A stretch of DNA of 64,000 bases from contig NZ_CP033019.1 in assembly GCF_003667705.1 (NCBI RefSeq), positions 4,216,001 through 4,280,000 of the forward strand, in the 5' to 3' direction. A program made the position numbers and the translations under genes. The stretch comes from Janthinobacterium agaricidamnosum. GTDB lineage: Bacteria; Pseudomonadota; Gammaproteobacteria; Burkholderiales; Burkholderiaceae_D. The notes under the pieces were generated by a model. The model saw only the letters and a program-made list of their open reading frames with translations, made no database searches and was not told the origin of the DNA. This document shows, one piece after another, positions 62,771 to 64,000 of the stretch; within the stretch, counting starts at the first letter, position 1; every line of letters begins with the position of its first letter.

Positions 62771-64000
62771 CTAGTAGGCTAAGGCGAGGCGGAAATGCAG
62801 GCGGTTGGCGCCCCGCTGTCCCGTGTCGCCGCCATTGACGACATGGGCGTAATCGAGTTGCAGATTGGCGTAGCGGCTCAGCAGCAAACGCAGGCCGAGG
62901 CCGCCGCTGCTGATGCCTTGCGACGCGCTTTCGCCGGGCAGCGCATGGTTGCGGCGCAGCCAGGCCGTGTCATAGAACGCCAGCGCGCGGCACTGGTAAG
63001 CGAGCACCTGGCCGCACCAGTTCGGCGTGTACAGCTCCAGGTTCAGGTTGACGCCCGAATCGTTCGATACCTCGCGCTCGGCAAAGCCGCGCACGGACGC
63101 GGCGCCGCCGGCGCCGAACTGCTCGCCCGGCACCAGCGCATCGGGCGTGATCTGCGCGTTGGCGAGCGCGCGCCATTGCCAGTCGCCGGCCAGCACGCGT
63201 CCCGCACTGGCGCTCAGGCGCACCGTGTTGTAGGCCGCCTTGGCGTGCGCGCGCACGCGGTCGAAATCGGCTTGCGCGCCGTGCTTGCCGCCAGGGATAT
63301 TGTGCGCGAAGGTGACCGCCACGCTGGTCTCGCCCGTGGGCAAGGTCCAGTTGCCGATATAGCTGACGCTGAGCGGATGCACGGTGACGTCGGCGCCCAG
63401 TTCCATGCCGAACAGCTGCACGCTGTTGCGGTAAGCCTTGTAGTCGATGCCGTACACGAGCTTGGGTTCGAAATCGCCGCTGCGGGCAAAGTTCTGGTTG
63501 TAGCGGATGCCGGCCATGCTGCCCTGGCCGCTGACGGCCAGGTCGAAAATGCCGGCCGAGACGCTGCCCGAATCGACGTTCGAATAGCTGGCAAAAAAAT
63601 CCATCGAGTCGCCCAGCGCATACAGCGGCAAGTGGTAGCCGGCGCCATACACGCCCACCTTGTCCGGCTTTTCCAGGCTGCTCGTGTATTGCAGGCTGGC
63701 GACATGATCGAGGCCGAACAGATTCGCATGCTGCAGCACCACGCCCACGTGCGTCTTGCCCGTTTGCGCGTTGCCCGTATTGTCCACGTTGAGCATGGCT
63801 TTCCAGGGCTTTTCGTCGGCCACCGTGACGATGGCGTCGATGGCGCCCGCCGGTTCATCGGCTTGCAGCCGCACTTCGATCTTGCGCGCCGGGTTTTCAT
63901 TGGCCAGCCTCAGGCTTTGCGACAGGGCCGGCAAGTTCGGCGTCTCGCCTTCGCGAAGAGACGGCAAGGCGCGCCGCACGTTGGCTTCGTCCACATGCGT
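62771..64000 (-). CDS. TPS outer-membrane transporter (ShlB/FhaC/HecB family), C-terminal part
   Basis: The 409 visible residues lack the N-terminus, which lies beyond the right edge. The first part is the end of a POTRA domain (NENPARKIEVRLQADEPAGA). The 16-stranded barrel follows, with the lid-loop signature VRGFAEREVSNDSG (VRGY/F motif) and the later strand FYDTAWLRRNHALPGESASQ. The end HFRLALAY has an aromatic last residue as outer-membrane proteins need. It exports the adhesin encoded 16 bases downstream. Confidence 0.9.
   Translation of the reverse strand, partial: THVDEANVRRALPSLREGETPNLPALSQSLRLANENPARKIEVRLQADEPAGAIDAIVTVADEKPWKAMLNVDNTGNAQTGKTHVGVVLQHANLFGLDHVASLQYTSSLEKPDKVGVYGAGYHLPLYALGDSMDFFASYSNVDSGSVSAGIFDLAVSGQGSMAGIRYNQNFARSGDFEPKLVYGIDYKAYRNSVQLFGMELGADVTVHPLSVSYIGNWTLPTGETSVAVTFAHNIPGGKHGAQADFDRVRAHAKAAYNTVRLSASAGRVLAGDWQWRALANAQITPDALVPGEQFGAGGAASVRGFAEREVSNDSGVNLNLELYTPNWCGQVLAYQCRALAFYDTAWLRRNHALPGESASQGISSGGLGLRLLLSRYANLQLDYAHVVNGGDTGQRGANRLHFRLALAY

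Overview
The window is G+C-rich DNA from a Gram-negative bacterium. Gene content and protein sequences (RND efflux, Ara4N lipid A pathway, TctDE, Bug/TctC protein, GC-rich codon use, dense ATGA-overlap operons) fit a betaproteobacterium of the Oxalobacteraceae, most like Janthinobacterium or Massilia. That placement is inferred from recognition of the proteins, not from a search. Both ends cut a gene: an S9 peptidase at the left and a two-partner-secretion (TPS) outer-membrane transporter at the right.

Left part (1-5.3 kb). After the S9 peptidase comes a divergent MFS exporter/AraC regulator pair, then the 3' remnant of an IS3-family transposase. A poorly coding, lower-GC patch follows (3.7-5.2 kb) with one unknown gene, one decayed gene and one barstar-like gene, all on the minus strand and lying just beyond the 3' end of tRNA-Pro(GGG). 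It looks like the remains of an integrated island.

5.4-25.9 kb. An RND multidrug efflux operon (adaptor, pump, outer-membrane factor, TetR) has a palindromic operator in its promoter. It is followed by a two-gene KaiC-like ATPase/hybrid histidine kinase unit, an LplT-like/PlsC-like fusion, and a DUF2339-DUF3999 envelope pair in which the second gene carries a single-base frameshift in a C run. Next is a small unit made of an XRE regulator, two tandem paralogous exported proteins and a DUF2145 protein.

24.8-34.5 kb. A six-gene minus-strand operon (porin, TctC-type binding protein, Fe3+-type ABC transporter, AbrB/AmoA-type membrane protein) diverges from a TctD/TctE two-component system. Inverted repeats lie between them. 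This is probably a carboxylate or metal-carboxylate uptake locus.

34.6-51 kb. A small outer-membrane barrel protein, RraB, homoserine dehydrogenase and an alanine-type aminotransferase come first. The lipid A aminoarabinose pathway follows (Mth938-like, arnT, arnB, arnC, arnA split into two genes, arnD; no arnE/arnF seen). Then come a peroxiredoxin, a PIN-PhoH ATPase, an M50-like membrane protein that has lost its catalytic motifs, and succinate-semialdehyde dehydrogenase.

51-64 kb. A YidD-like protein with a cysteine-rich tail and a bestrophin-type channel precede a copper locus (copZ, copA-cueR, with matching CueR-type promoters at copZ and copA). A glutathione S-transferase sits between copZ and cueR. 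The window ends with a TPS operon: transporter, 1.7-kilo-residue adhesin with MBG and GLUG-like repeats, and a FecR-domain gene that also carries a one-base frameshift in a homopolymer. No CRISPR array, rRNA or intact mobile element was seen.
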